Source of the DNA: a virus
DNA length: 33,947 bases
IMG/VR virus record: IMGVR_UViG_3300028194_000576
Span: 1-33,947 of that record
Reading direction: 5' to 3' (one strand)
The notes beneath the pieces were generated by a model that was not told the origin of the DNA, made no database searches, and worked only from the letters and a program-made list of their open reading frames with translations. A program made the position numbers and the translations under genes. Numbering within the stretch: position 1 is the first letter of the stretch; each line of letters opens with the position of its first letter. Shown piece after piece: positions 14,890-21,308 of this stretch.

Positions 14890-14977
14890 GTAACTCGTTG
14901 TGTATCAATGACTTACAGGCGAGCCGCCGCCGCTGCCCCGTAACTCCCTATCAATCAACGACTTAGAGAGGTTTTTT
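14890..14977 (+). repeat. Double-hairpin element copy 5
   Basis: It again follows a complete terminator within ~5 nt. The core is GCGAGCCGCCGCCGCTGCCC. The right hairpin is imperfect (GTAACTCC / GACTTAG). A GTCAAG box follows at 14981-14986. Confidence 0.8.
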
Positions 14978-15021
14978 CGTGTCAAGCATTAAAAAATAAT
15001 AAAAAAACATTTAAAATACAC

Positions 15022-15049
15022 TTGCACCCAAACCCAAACCTGTCAAAAT
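15022..15049 (+). promoter_or_regulatory. Promoter of the 15059 operon
   Basis: TTGCAC (15022-15027), a 16-bp spacer, CAAAAT (15044-15049), with 9 nt to the ATG. The predicted leader is 0-3 nt. Confidence 0.65.
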
Positions 15050-15058
15050 ACTTTTGTT

Positions 15059-15409
15059 ATGGGATTAGACCAATATGCACACCGAAGGGACTCTAATGGT
15101 GAGTCAACTGAGCTTTCTTACTGGCGCAAACATAATGCTTTGCAAGGTTGGATGGAAAAACTTTGGGCGATCAGGACGGGTAAATCAGAAAATGATCTTA
15201 ATTGTCATGAGCTTGAAATCACTACGCAAGATCTAGATCACCTATGGACTTCGATCACCAATCAGACACTACCGAAAACCCAAGGATTTTTCTTTGGTGA
15301 TGATAGTAGTCAAGACGCAAGTAAACGAGGAAACGATCTAGAATTTGTATGTAAAGCTAGAGAGGCTATCGAAGCAGGGGACAAAGTCTTCTACTCTTGC
15401 TCATGGTAA
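15059..15409 (+). CDS. Conserved phage protein with MGLDQYA N-terminus
   Basis: A 116-aa protein. The opening MGLDQYAHRR followed by ELSYWRKHNALQGWMEKLW is a widespread pattern in phage genomes, cyanophages included: MGLDxY...YWRKxxxLxxW, with a later Asp/Gly-rich FFFGDDSS and VFYSCSW. These are sometimes labelled phosphoglycerate kinase-like without support; the function is unknown. The conserved Trp/His/Arg residues suggest a small binding domain. It is the first gene of an operon that runs to 17137. Confidence 0.75.
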   Translation: MGLDQYAHRRDSNGESTELSYWRKHNALQGWMEKLWAIRTGKSENDLNCHELEITTQDLDHLWTSITNQTLPKTQGFFFGDDSSQDASKRGNDLEFVCKAREAIEAGDKVFYSCSW

Positions 15410-15423
15410 AACAAAAAACAATT

Positions 15424-16128
15424 ATGAAACTACTAAATCAAGGCAATGCCAAAACACTAAAGGGAGAGGTTTTAGGATATCGCACTTTCGGTCTCCACCT
15501 TTCCCCCTCTAACAAATCAGGATTCAACGTCTGCCAATGGTCAAGCGCAGGTTGTCGTGCTGCTTGTTTAGATACTGCGGGGCGCGGTTGTATGTCAAAC
15601 GTGCAAACCGCTAGAATAAACAAAACTAAAAGATTCTTTAAGGACAACTTTGGTTTTATGTCAGACCTTAGGGTTGAAATCAGCAAGGCGATCATTAGCG
15701 CAGCTAAAAAGCAAATGATTCCATGCTTTCGCCTTAATCTAACCTCAGATATTCCTTGGGAGAATGTCCGCAAGGGTAGCAAAACAAATCTGATTGAAGA
15801 GTTCCCAAATGTGAATTTCTACGATTACACTAAAGGGTTTTATAGAATGAGGGCTTGGCTTGATGGCAAAATGCCTGACAACTACCATCTTACCTTTTCT
15901 CGTAGTGAGGAGACTAGTGATAATAAAATGAAAACAATCCTTGAGTTAGGGGGCAACGTCGCCGTCGTTTTTCGTGGTTCTCTCCCTAAAACTTATCTAG
16001 GTTACCCCGTTGTCAATGGTGATGAGAATGATCTGCGCTTTAAAGATCCTAAAGGCGTGATCGTCGGATTGGTCGAGAAAGGTCTTGCTAAAAAAGACGA
16101 AACAGGTTTTGTTGTTGAGCCGAAATGA
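15424..16128 (+). CDS. GP88-family protein (mycobacteriophage gene product 88-like)
   Basis: 234 aa from ATG 15424. Upstream ATGs at 15397 and 15403 overlap the previous gene. The N-terminal part has GLHLSPSNKSGFNVC and a Cys cluster C37-x6-C44-x3-C48-x7-C56 in SAGCRAACLDTAGRGC. Further motifs are FRLNLTSDIPWENV, FYDYTKGF, HLTFSRSEE and NVAVVFRG. Together these recall the Pfam GP88 family, whose function is unknown. The regular spacing of strand-ending motifs suggests a barrel-like fold, and the cysteines could bind zinc or an Fe-S cluster; both points are inference. It is the largest gene of its operon, coupled by ATGA to a 22-aa peptide gene. Confidence 0.75.
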   Translation: MKLLNQGNAKTLKGEVLGYRTFGLHLSPSNKSGFNVCQWSSAGCRAACLDTAGRGCMSNVQTARINKTKRFFKDNFGFMSDLRVEISKAIISAAKKQMIPCFRLNLTSDIPWENVRKGSKTNLIEEFPNVNFYDYTKGFYRMRAWLDGKMPDNYHLTFSRSEETSDNKMKTILELGGNVAVVFRGSLPKTYLGYPVVNGDENDLRFKDPKGVIVGLVEKGLAKKDETGFVVEPK

Positions 16129-16193
16129 GTATAGAATTCATAATCACTTTTTGTTTATGCTTAATATGTTTAATAACTTACAGAACAAGATGA
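16125..16193 (+). CDS. 22-aa membrane peptide with ATGA coupling on both sides
   Basis: The start ATG (16125) shares ATGA with the stop of the GP88-like gene, and its TGA stop (16191-16193) shares ATGA with the next start at 16190. The peptide starts MSIEFIITFCLC and is almost entirely one hydrophobic helix ending in TYRTR. The double stop-start overlap is hard to explain without translation of this frame. Confidence 0.6.
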   Translation: MSIEFIITFCLCLICLITYRTR

Positions 16194-16456
16194 AATCAAA
16201 AGACTACCACGCCCTCAAAGATGAGTTTCTCCGCAAATCGGTTGAAAATAAAGAGATAATAAAACAATCCTCGCAAGGAAACTTTGGGATGTACGATGTA
16301 CTCCCCGCAAACATTGCTCGCACAGTGAGCGAAGCTTGCGATGAATTCTTTAAATCAAGAAACATTAGATACGGTTCTGCATGGTTCCATGATAGAAACG
16401 ACAGAAAGAAAAAAATACAACAAGCAAAAGATGAACAACGAAACACCAACAATTAA
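16190..16456 (+). CDS. Hypothetical 88-aa basic protein
   Basis: Starts at ATG 16190 (MKSKDYHALKDEFLRK), coupled to the 22-aa peptide gene. Helical and highly charged, with a motif GMYDVLPANIARTVSEACDEFF and a Lys/Arg-rich C-terminus. No family recognised. The 3' end overlaps the next gene by 26 nt. Confidence 0.65.
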   Translation: MKSKDYHALKDEFLRKSVENKEIIKQSSQGNFGMYDVLPANIARTVSEACDEFFKSRNIRYGSAWFHDRNDRKKKIQQAKDEQRNTNN

Positions 16457-16676
16457 ATTGACAGGGGTATTCCCTAAAACATTTAGAGTAACTAAGTGTG
16501 AAAGCGGAAGGAATGATTGCAACTTTGAATATTCTGACGAAAAGAAACAAGTGTTTTTTGAAGTGTGCTTACATGGAGCGTTTTCACTGCATGAACATTT
16601 CACAGATTTAGGTTATACAGAATTGGCCCCAAAAGTAGAATTCCCAACTTGGCATCCTAACCACAAGAAAAGCTAA
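16431..16676 (+). CDS. Hypothetical 81-aa protein
   Basis: Starts at ATG 16431 (MNNETPTIKLTGVFPKTFR), inside the tail of the previous gene. Probably a small beta domain with Cys/His residues (KCESGRNDC, EVCLHGAFSLHEHF) that might bind a metal. No family recognised. Confidence 0.65.
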   Translation: MNNETPTIKLTGVFPKTFRVTKCESGRNDCNFEYSDEKKQVFFEVCLHGAFSLHEHFTDLGYTELAPKVEFPTWHPNHKKS

Positions 16677-16680
16677 AATT

Positions 16681-16971
16681 ATGATTAAAAAACACACAAT
16701 GCCGTGCATTCACATGAATGGATCGGATGAGGATAGACTACGCAGACAATACAATGATTTGTTTTGCGCTGTAAGCGACGCTCAAGTTAAACTGCTTTAT
16801 GATACAGACTTCCATGAGAGAGATTACTACCCTCTTGGGAATGAAGCTTGGGATAAAGCTTATCAAGAAAGAGAAGAGGTTAAGGAAGCAATGACTAAGG
16901 TTTACCAGTATGCCAAGCAACATATGCATTACCTCGACTATGGAAAGGAGCCGTTGCCAGATGAAGATTAA
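16681..16971 (+). CDS. Hypothetical 96-aa protein
   Basis: Helical and acidic. It begins with Cys/His residues (HTMPCIHMNG) followed by DEDRLRRQYNDLFCAVSDAQVKL and a long charged helix. Four nt separate it from the previous stop, with no SD. No family recognised. Confidence 0.65.
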   Translation: MIKKHTMPCIHMNGSDEDRLRRQYNDLFCAVSDAQVKLLYDTDFHERDYYPLGNEAWDKAYQEREEVKEAMTKVYQYAKQHMHYLDYGKEPLPDED

Positions 16972-17137
16972 AAACTACTTGGTGATAATGGAGGAAGTGA
17001 ACCGCTTGCAGTTTGAAGTTGAAGCCTCTTCGGAGGCTGCGGCTATCGACTTGGTTTACTTTGGGGAGGCTGGAGATCCTACCGATCAAAAGGTAATGGA
17101 GTTTAACTGTCTCTCTGTAAAAGAATACATTAAATAA
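16961..17137 (+). CDS. Hypothetical 58-aa protein, last gene of the plus block
   Basis: Starts at ATG 16961 (MKIKNYLVIMEEVNRLQFEV), overlapping the previous gene by 11 nt. A beta-alpha pattern (YLVIMEEVNRLQFEVEASS, then EAAAIDLVYFGE) is typical of tiny phage proteins of unknown function; the minus-strand 18049 protein has a similar strand followed by an AxSxDEA helix. The TAA stop (17135-17137) runs directly into double-hairpin element 6. Confidence 0.65.
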   Translation: MKIKNYLVIMEEVNRLQFEVEASSEAAAIDLVYFGEAGDPTDQKVMEFNCLSVKEYIK

Positions 17138-17230
17138 AAACCCCGTAACTCGTTGACTATCAGCGAGTTACAGGGCGGGGGCGGCAGCTGGCCCGTAACT
17201 CACTATCAATCAGTCACTTACAGCGTTTTT
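17136..17230 (-). repeat. Double-hairpin element copy 6, inverted
   Basis: The GC core reads GGGCGGGGGCGGCAGCTGGCC on the plus strand, the reverse complement of the other five cores, so this copy is flipped. It has perfect first-hairpin arms (GTAACTCG / CGAGTTAC) and lies at the end of the plus-strand block, facing the convergent minus-strand operon. Confidence 0.85.
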
Positions 17231-17275
17231 ATCTGCGAGTATCTGACATAAAGAAAATCTGCGATTGGGCGGGAG

Positions 17276-17333
17276 GGTTATTTATTGGGGTTTATTTAGA
17301 TCTGGCTTATTTGGGGTCTATATCACGACCTAG
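17276..17333 (+). repeat. 29-bp bipartite repeats (two adjacent)
   Basis: Units at 17276-17304 and 17305-17333 (GCTTATTTGGGG ... CACGACCTAG). Distances from ATTT to GAYCT are 19 and 18 bp. Confidence 0.7.
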
Positions 17334-17370
17334 GGTTCGATCTCTTATTTGTATCTTACGCTATAGTTCT

Positions 17371-17391
17371 ACTACCACCTTCGGTGGTAGT
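17371..17391. other. Perfect 9-bp hairpin
   Basis: ACTACCACC-ttc-GGTGGTAGT, with no T-run on either side. Possible structural element or binding site inside the repeat cluster. Confidence 0.6.
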
Positions 17392-17414
17392 CAAGGAAAA
17401 AATCGCGGCTAATC

Positions 17415-17517
17415 GCTTATTTAGAATGTTTCGGTTGACCTGTGTTTATTTGGGGCTTTTCTCTTGACCTGCGGCTAATCGCCTATTTGTTTATTTGCGG
17501 CTTATATCACGACCTAG
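17415..17517 (+). repeat. 29-bp bipartite repeats (three)
   Basis: Units at 17415-17443, 17444-17472 (directly adjacent) and 17489-17517, each with (T)TATTT and GACCT spaced 18 bp apart. Confidence 0.7.
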
Positions 17518-17551
17518 CTTTTCTTTTATTTATTTGTTTTTATTGGCGGGG

Positions 17552-17677
17552 CTAACCGTCAGACCAATAATCGTCGATCTCCTCATCACGATGACTGGTC
17601 CTACCACCGTTCTTAAGCGCACTATAAAGCAACAAAAAGAATAATACGATTGTCATAAAGATCTCAAATCCGTTCAT
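17552..17677 (-). CDS. 41-aa single-pass membrane protein
   Basis: Starts MNGFEIFMTIVLFFLLLYSA, a clear transmembrane helix, followed by an acidic tail with DEEIDDYWSDG and a TAG stop at 17552-17554. No family recognised. It is the most promoter-distal gene of the minus-strand operon, separated from the next gene upstream by 184 bp containing only weak ORFs. Confidence 0.6.
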   Translation of the reverse strand: MNGFEIFMTIVLFFLLLYSALKNGGRTSHRDEEIDDYWSDG

Positions 17678-17861
17678 AAGTATTTTAAATGATTAAAAAA
17701 GGTATTTAAATAATTAAAAAGGCGTAGGAGCTGGTAATTTTCTCAAATCTAAGTTTTCCTGATACCTACAATGATTTCTTTTATATAATCCCCTATGATA
17801 ATCTATATGCAGTATGTATACAAACGTAGGGTGGTGAATAGTGTTATGTAATTACAAATGA

Positions 17862-18044
17862 TTACTTAAATAAATCGTAATGGGAAGGTGGATCGTTCTG
17901 ATCGGTAGGTTTGTTGTGAACTATACGTTGATTTATCTGACGTAGTAGTTCCCTAGCTTGTGGTTCTCTGTCTTGTAAGAGGGTTTCAATCTCGGAGACG
18001 AGGTCTAATATATCAAACAATAAGTTTTGGCTATCTGAGTTCAT
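17862..18044 (-). CDS. Hypothetical 60-aa protein
   Basis: An amphipathic helical N-terminus (LLFDILDLVSEIETLLQDRE) followed by a polar tail (PTDQNDPPSHYDLFK). No family recognised. Four nt from the preceding gene, so part of the 20325-17552 operon. Confidence 0.65.
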   Translation of the reverse strand: MNSDSQNLLFDILDLVSEIETLLQDREPQARELLRQINQRIVHNKPTDQNDPPSHYDLFK

Positions 18045-18048
18045 AGGT

Positions 18049-18291
18049 TTAGTAATCGTAGTCTACTGATCCTTCTCCATAGCCAGTATGTTCCCCTAGC
18101 TCTTCGAATGTAAAGCCACCCATATCTGTAAGCTCAGTTAAACACCGCATATATGTATTCCTCTTCCCTTTGGAAATATACTGATCACCTTGCTGCTCTG
18201 TAGACGAAGTGATGTCTTTAGCGACCTTGTTGTAAGCCTCATCTATAGAGTCAGCGTCAACTATCGTACTAAAAGAAACTTTAATCTTCAT
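18049..18291 (-). CDS. Hypothetical 80-aa protein
   Basis: Opens with a strand (KIKVSFSTIVDADSIDEAYNK) like other small phage proteins, then a helix and a Gly/Tyr-rich acidic C-terminus (GEHTGYGEGSVDYDY). No family recognised. The start overlaps the previous stop by 11 nt. Confidence 0.65.
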   Translation of the reverse strand: MKIKVSFSTIVDADSIDEAYNKVAKDITSSTEQQGDQYISKGKRNTYMRCLTELTDMGGFTFEELGEHTGYGEGSVDYDY

Positions 18292-18586
18292 TGATTAGAA
18301 TCTTAATGGCTCCCCGAAATCCCTTGAGAGTAACAACATCTCCTGCTTGGGTGTGATGCTTTAACTTGGTGATAGATATTCTTTTATCTCCCCTAGTCTT
18401 AGCCTTATAGAATGTAACTTTTGCTTCGGTTCCATCAGGATACTTGCCCGAAACCAAATGCTTTTGCCCACATTCTGCCTCTGAATAATCAAAAGAGAAC
18501 TTCTTAGCTAACTCACAAACTGATTTGTTTGCGTCGATAATACTCTTATTGAGCATTGTATCTGTTATGTTTATCTTTGCTTTCAT
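18281..18586 (-). CDS. Hypothetical 101-aa protein
   Basis: An alpha+beta pattern with a beta-rich C-terminal half (DGTEAKVTFYKAKTRGDKR, QAGDVVTLKGFRGAIKIL). Basic overall, so nucleic-acid binding is possible, but I recognise no family. The start is ATG 18586. Confidence 0.65.
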   Translation of the reverse strand: MKAKINITDTMLNKSIIDANKSVCELAKKFSFDYSEAECGQKHLVSGKYPDGTEAKVTFYKAKTRGDKRISITKLKHHTQAGDVVTLKGFRGAIKILINED

Positions 18587-18592
18587 AATATA

Positions 18593-18850
18593 CTAATTAA
18601 TTTTGTGTTGGTATGTAATTGCTTTGATCTCTAAGCCATCTAACTCTTGGCCAATCAAATCTTTATCTTCTGTTAACTCCCCCATCTCAAAGTATCTAGC
18701 TATAGTGCCATCTAACGAAGCTAGATCGAAGTCATTGGGATCTTCTGGGTCAAAGTGCTTAATATCCTCTGAGAACTTATCATCCCCAAGCCAACACACA
18801 GTTTTCTGCTGGTCAACTTCATCTCTTACTATAAATATCTTACTCTTCAT
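18593..18850 (-). CDS. Hypothetical 85-aa acidic protein
   Basis: Acidic (FDPEDPNDFDLASLDG) with flanking strands, no recognised family. It overlaps the upstream metalloprotease gene by 4 nt (ATGA type). Confidence 0.65.
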   Translation of the reverse strand: MKSKIFIVRDEVDQQKTVCWLGDDKFSEDIKHFDPEDPNDFDLASLDGTIARYFEMGELTEDKDLIGQELDGLEIKAITYQHKIN

Positions 18851-19167
18851 TGTGTTTGAATAAACTTTTTGTATTCTTTCTTTACTATAGGCATAACCAT
18901 ATGCTCAACAAGTCTAACCAATGCCTCCTCTGTATTGTCATCATCGAGAATGTGAGATACTCCGCTGATGCTAAGGGCTGCGTGGTGAACTTCATGAATC
19001 AAAGTATCCAGCTGCTCTTCCTCTGTCAACCCCTTCCTGATATAAATAATCTTCTCATCGAAGTGCATCGCACCATAGTCTTCAGTGTCTTTAAAAACAA
19101 TCTTAAACTCCATGCCCCCAACCAAGATCTTGGGAGGGAGCTTATATATTCTTTTCCTCTTTGCCAT
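18847..19167 (-). CDS. Small zinc metalloprotease-like protein (HExxH)
   Basis: A 106-aa protein with a zinc-binding HEVHH (58-62) preceded by EQLDTLI and followed ~20 residues later by EEALVRLVEHM, whose Glu could be the third ligand. The basic N-terminus (MAKRKRIYKLPPK) is followed by a beta-hairpin (MHFDEKIIYIRKGL), the layout of ImmA/IrrE or SprT-like minimal domains found in phages. The substrate is unknown; cleavage of a host or phage regulator is possible. It overlaps the RuvB-like gene by 1 nt. Confidence 0.78.
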   Translation of the reverse strand: MAKRKRIYKLPPKILVGGMEFKIVFKDTEDYGAMHFDEKIIYIRKGLTEEEQLDTLIHEVHHAALSISGVSHILDDDNTEEALVRLVEHMVMPIVKKEYKKFIQTQ

Positions 19168-20084
19168 TAACCTATTCTTTCTAATGCTTTTACACCTTTA
19201 CCAGTGATTTCTCTCTTGCCATCTATCTTCATGAATCCATTCTTGAGTAGGTGGATCTCTGCCTCTTTCTGCAAAGCAGTTCTTGACATCCCAGTAACAG
19301 CGCAGAGCATTTGTAAGGTGCAAGCTCCTCGATCTTTAAGGATTCTCATAACCTGGAGTTCGGTAGCGTTGATACCAAATGGCATGATACCCAGTAGACC
19401 ACACAACTTACTCCAATCCTTTTTATTAAATGAGGCTTTGTTGTGGACTTCTGAATATGCCTTGATCTCCAAAGCTCTTTTAACTGCAGATCTAGCATTA
19501 CCCCTAACAGTCTGAGAGATCTTATTGATTAAACCCTTTTCGAATGATAACCAATCAAGTTTCTTTTGGATGATAGCCCCAAGCTCGACACCATCATATG
19601 GTTCGAAGTCTAGCTGGGTGAGACGATCCTTAAAAGGAGGAAACAATTTATCCAGTTCAGTAGTAGCAAATAGGAATGTCTGCTTAGAGAAATCAAACAA
19701 AAAGCTAGATTCCCCAAATTCAAACCTCTTAGTCTTAGCATCCTCGACATTGAAGATAGTAAGAAAAGCATTTTCTAAATCTTTAGGTAGGGCATGAGCC
19801 TCATCCAAAAGAACTGTGATCTCTCTGTCTAAGACAGCGGGTATAAATATCTGATCGAAGAACTGCTCAGCATTTCTGATCGTGGAACAATTAATCTCTA
19901 TACATGGCTTACCCAGAGACTTCGCAAATGATTTCGCAAATTCTGTCTTACCAAGCCCCTTCGCACCATTGAACAAAAGAAAAGGGAGAGTTCCTGTAGC
20001 TTTCTGGGCCTGAGTATAAAACTCTAAACGAGTTTTGATTGTCTCCTGACCAATTAAACCTTCGAACATTTCACTTTTAGTCAT
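19167..20084 (-). CDS. RuvB-like AAA+ ATPase
   Basis: 305 aa from ATG 20084, 5 nt after the previous stop. Walker A GAKGLGKT (40-47), Walker B VLLDEAHALP (91-100), sensor 1 TFLFATTE (~136-143), an arginine-finger region FPPFKDRLTQLDFEPY (~148-163) and sensor 2 GNARSAVKRA. All parallel RuvB (LRDRF ... LEFY; GTPRIANRLL). The C-terminal ~70 residues form a winged helix ending KREITGKGVKAL, also as in RuvB. It therefore resembles a Holliday-junction branch-migration motor rather than a clamp loader. No RuvA or RuvC homologue is visible, so it may use another DNA-binding partner such as the AT-hook protein upstream. Confidence 0.85.
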   Translation of the reverse strand: MTKSEMFEGLIGQETIKTRLEFYTQAQKATGTLPFLLFNGAKGLGKTEFAKSFAKSLGKPCIEINCSTIRNAEQFFDQIFIPAVLDREITVLLDEAHALPKDLENAFLTIFNVEDAKTKRFEFGESSFLFDFSKQTFLFATTELDKLFPPFKDRLTQLDFEPYDGVELGAIIQKKLDWLSFEKGLINKISQTVRGNARSAVKRALEIKAYSEVHNKASFNKKDWSKLCGLLGIMPFGINATELQVMRILKDRGACTLQMLCAVTGMSRTALQKEAEIHLLKNGFMKIDGKREITGKGVKALERIG

Positions 20085-20088
20085 AGGA

Positions 20089-20325
20089 TCAGTCGTTGAA
20101 GGTGTTAATGGAGAACTGAATCTTCTCTTCAGGCTCCTTTGGGGGCTTAGCTGCCTCATCGATGGGGTATTCAAACATATCAAGCTCCTCTAATTGGTCG
20201 AGGTGCTTCTTCGATACCATGATATTGGCGTTTTTGCCTAACTGACTAACCAAATGCTTTAGATTCATCTTTACAAATGATGATGAGCCTTTGGGCCGTC
20301 CTCTTCTCTTGGGTGTTTCGTTCAT
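20089..20325 (-). CDS. AT-hook protein, first gene of operon
   Basis: 78 aa from ATG 20325, chosen because a TTGCAT-N16-TAGAAT promoter ends 8 nt upstream. The N-terminal KRRGRPKGSSS is a classical AT-hook (RGRP core) that binds the minor groove of AT-rich DNA. The remainder is helical and acidic. Its position directly before the RuvB-like motor suggests a DNA-loading partner, which is inference. Confidence 0.72.
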   Translation of the reverse strand: MNETPKRRGRPKGSSSFVKMNLKHLVSQLGKNANIMVSKKHLDQLEELDMFEYPIDEAAKPPKEPEEKIQFSINTFND

Positions 20326-20333
20326 ACGCAAGC

Positions 20334-20361
20334 ATTCTATAGGATATCGAACCCCATGCAA
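20334..20361 (-). promoter_or_regulatory. Promoter of the AT-hook/RuvB-like operon
   Basis: On the minus strand TTGCAT (20356-20361), a 16-bp spacer, TAGAAT (20334-20339), then 8 nt to ATG 20325. It belongs to the same class as the plus-strand block promoters. Confidence 0.7.
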
Positions 20362-20405
20362 GCCTTTTTTTGCCTTTTTTTTGAATTTAAATTCTTATTA
20401 TAGCT

Positions 20406-21020
20406 TCAAATATCCCAGCAGAGCCTCTCTATTCTATCTTCAAGATATTGTTTAGCCCAGACTAACATCTCTGGGGAAGGAGTGTGTTCATCGTTGTGGG
20501 GATTTCTATATTCTTGGTCTTTGAATCTGGGATCTTTTCCTGCTGCTATACGGACTGCTATAGCTTCGCTAAAATCATCAAACCTACCAAGGGCGAGAAG
20601 CTTGCCATTACGGGTGATATTCGACATATACTTATTTCTTCTTTTATCCCAACAAACCCCAGTTACCCCGCTAGTATTATTTTTTTGTTTATTTTTGTTA
20701 GTGTTGTTCTGCTGATTTGTAGCTAGCCTAAGATTCGACATTTTATTGTTTAATGGATTCATATCTATATGGTCAACCTGCTTTTCTTCTGGGTCTATCC
20801 CTGTATTGAGAAAATAAATAACCCTACTATTCTTGTATTTGCGATATCTAAACGTAATCCGCAAGTATCCTTTACCATCAGGATACCCAGGTTCTTTGCC
20901 TTTTGTAAAGTTCTTCCCCATATTAACTCTCCAAACAAGCCCAGTTTTTGATTCTTCACTGTAAGCAATATAATCTCCTATGTCTTTGGGGATTGGGATG
21001 AATTTTCTTTTATTCTTCAT
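20406..21020 (-). CDS. HNH homing-type endonuclease with AP2 domain
   Basis: A 204-aa protein. The HNH core includes EKQVDHIDMNPLNNKMSNLRLATNQQNN, with DH at 83-84 and conserved Asn residues at ~92-106. The C-terminal AP2-type DNA-binding domain (SGVTGVCWDKRRNKYMSNI ... LGRFDDFSEAIAVR) spans ~117-157. This two-domain layout is typical of free-standing phage HNH homing nucleases that spread into phage genomes. It is separated by 1 nt from a small membrane protein gene and heads an island rich in nucleases. Confidence 0.9.
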   Translation of the reverse strand: MKNKRKFIPIPKDIGDYIAYSEESKTGLVWRVNMGKNFTKGKEPGYPDGKGYLRITFRYRKYKNSRVIYFLNTGIDPEEKQVDHIDMNPLNNKMSNLRLATNQQNNTNKNKQKNNTSGVTGVCWDKRRNKYMSNITRNGKLLALGRFDDFSEAIAVRIAAGKDPRFKDQEYRNPHNDEHTPSPEMLVWAKQYLEDRIERLCWDI

Positions 21021-21021
21021 T

Positions 21022-21180
21022 TTACCAATGCCTGATCGTATTCGCGATTATAAAACCGCAGGTTGTAATATGCAGCAACCACCAGAATGTTCTGATGATA
21101 GCCGCAAAATCTGATTCTTTTTGTTCCACAGAGATCTTTTCGCCCATCGTTTTGCACCACAATCTCCAAATTCTTTTCAT
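21022..21180 (-). CDS. 52-aa membrane protein
   Basis: Begins MKRIWRLWCKTMGEK and has a helix AAIIRTFWWLLHITTCGF extending into IIANTI, ending RHW. The stop (21022-21024) is 1 nt before the HNH start. A TATAAT sits 10 nt before the ATG, although no clear -35 box is seen. No family recognised. Confidence 0.6.
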   Translation of the reverse strand: MKRIWRLWCKTMGEKISVEQKESDFAAIIRTFWWLLHITTCGFIIANTIRHW

Positions 21181-21279
21181 GTTTTTACTAATTATAAAGA
21201 AAAAATAAACTTTTTATTAAATTAAAAATCTTTTTAAAACTTTTTTATTATTTTTTTTTAATTTAAAATATTGCACATG

Positions 21280-21308
21280 CCTTATTTGGCTAAATATCAC
21301 TCGATCTG
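21280..21308 (+). repeat. 29-bp bipartite repeat spanning a stop codon
   Basis: CCTTATTTGGC ... CTCGATCTG. It encodes the last residues (PQIE) and stop of the 21297 gene. Confidence 0.75.

Larger units (their letters stand above)
17231..17551. other. Non-coding convergent junction with repeat cluster
   Basis: About 320 bp between the last plus gene and the last minus gene, with no plausible ORF. It holds six or so 29-bp bipartite repeats, duplicated GCGGCTAATCGC blocks (about 17405 and 17471), a duplicated TATATCACGACCTAG (17319-17333 and 17503-17517), and a perfect 9-bp hairpin (17371-17391). The density of iterated sites suggests an origin-like or regulatory locus. Confidence 0.6.

Noticed and set aside
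15438-15782. Antisense 114-aa ORF opposite the GP88-like gene
   Set aside because: It lies wholly inside a well-supported gene, has no promoter, and its composition is typical of a shadow frame.
15424-16128. DNA base-modification transglycosylase (DpdA-like)
   Set aside because: Some motif spacing suggests a barrel, but the zinc motif of transglycosylases (CxCxxC...H) is absent, and no queuosine-pathway genes are in the window.
19167-20084. Clamp-loader (gp44-like) identity for the AAA+ protein
   Set aside because: The Arg-finger region (KDR...LDF), sensor 2 and terminal winged helix match RuvB better, and no small clamp-loader subunit is adjacent.
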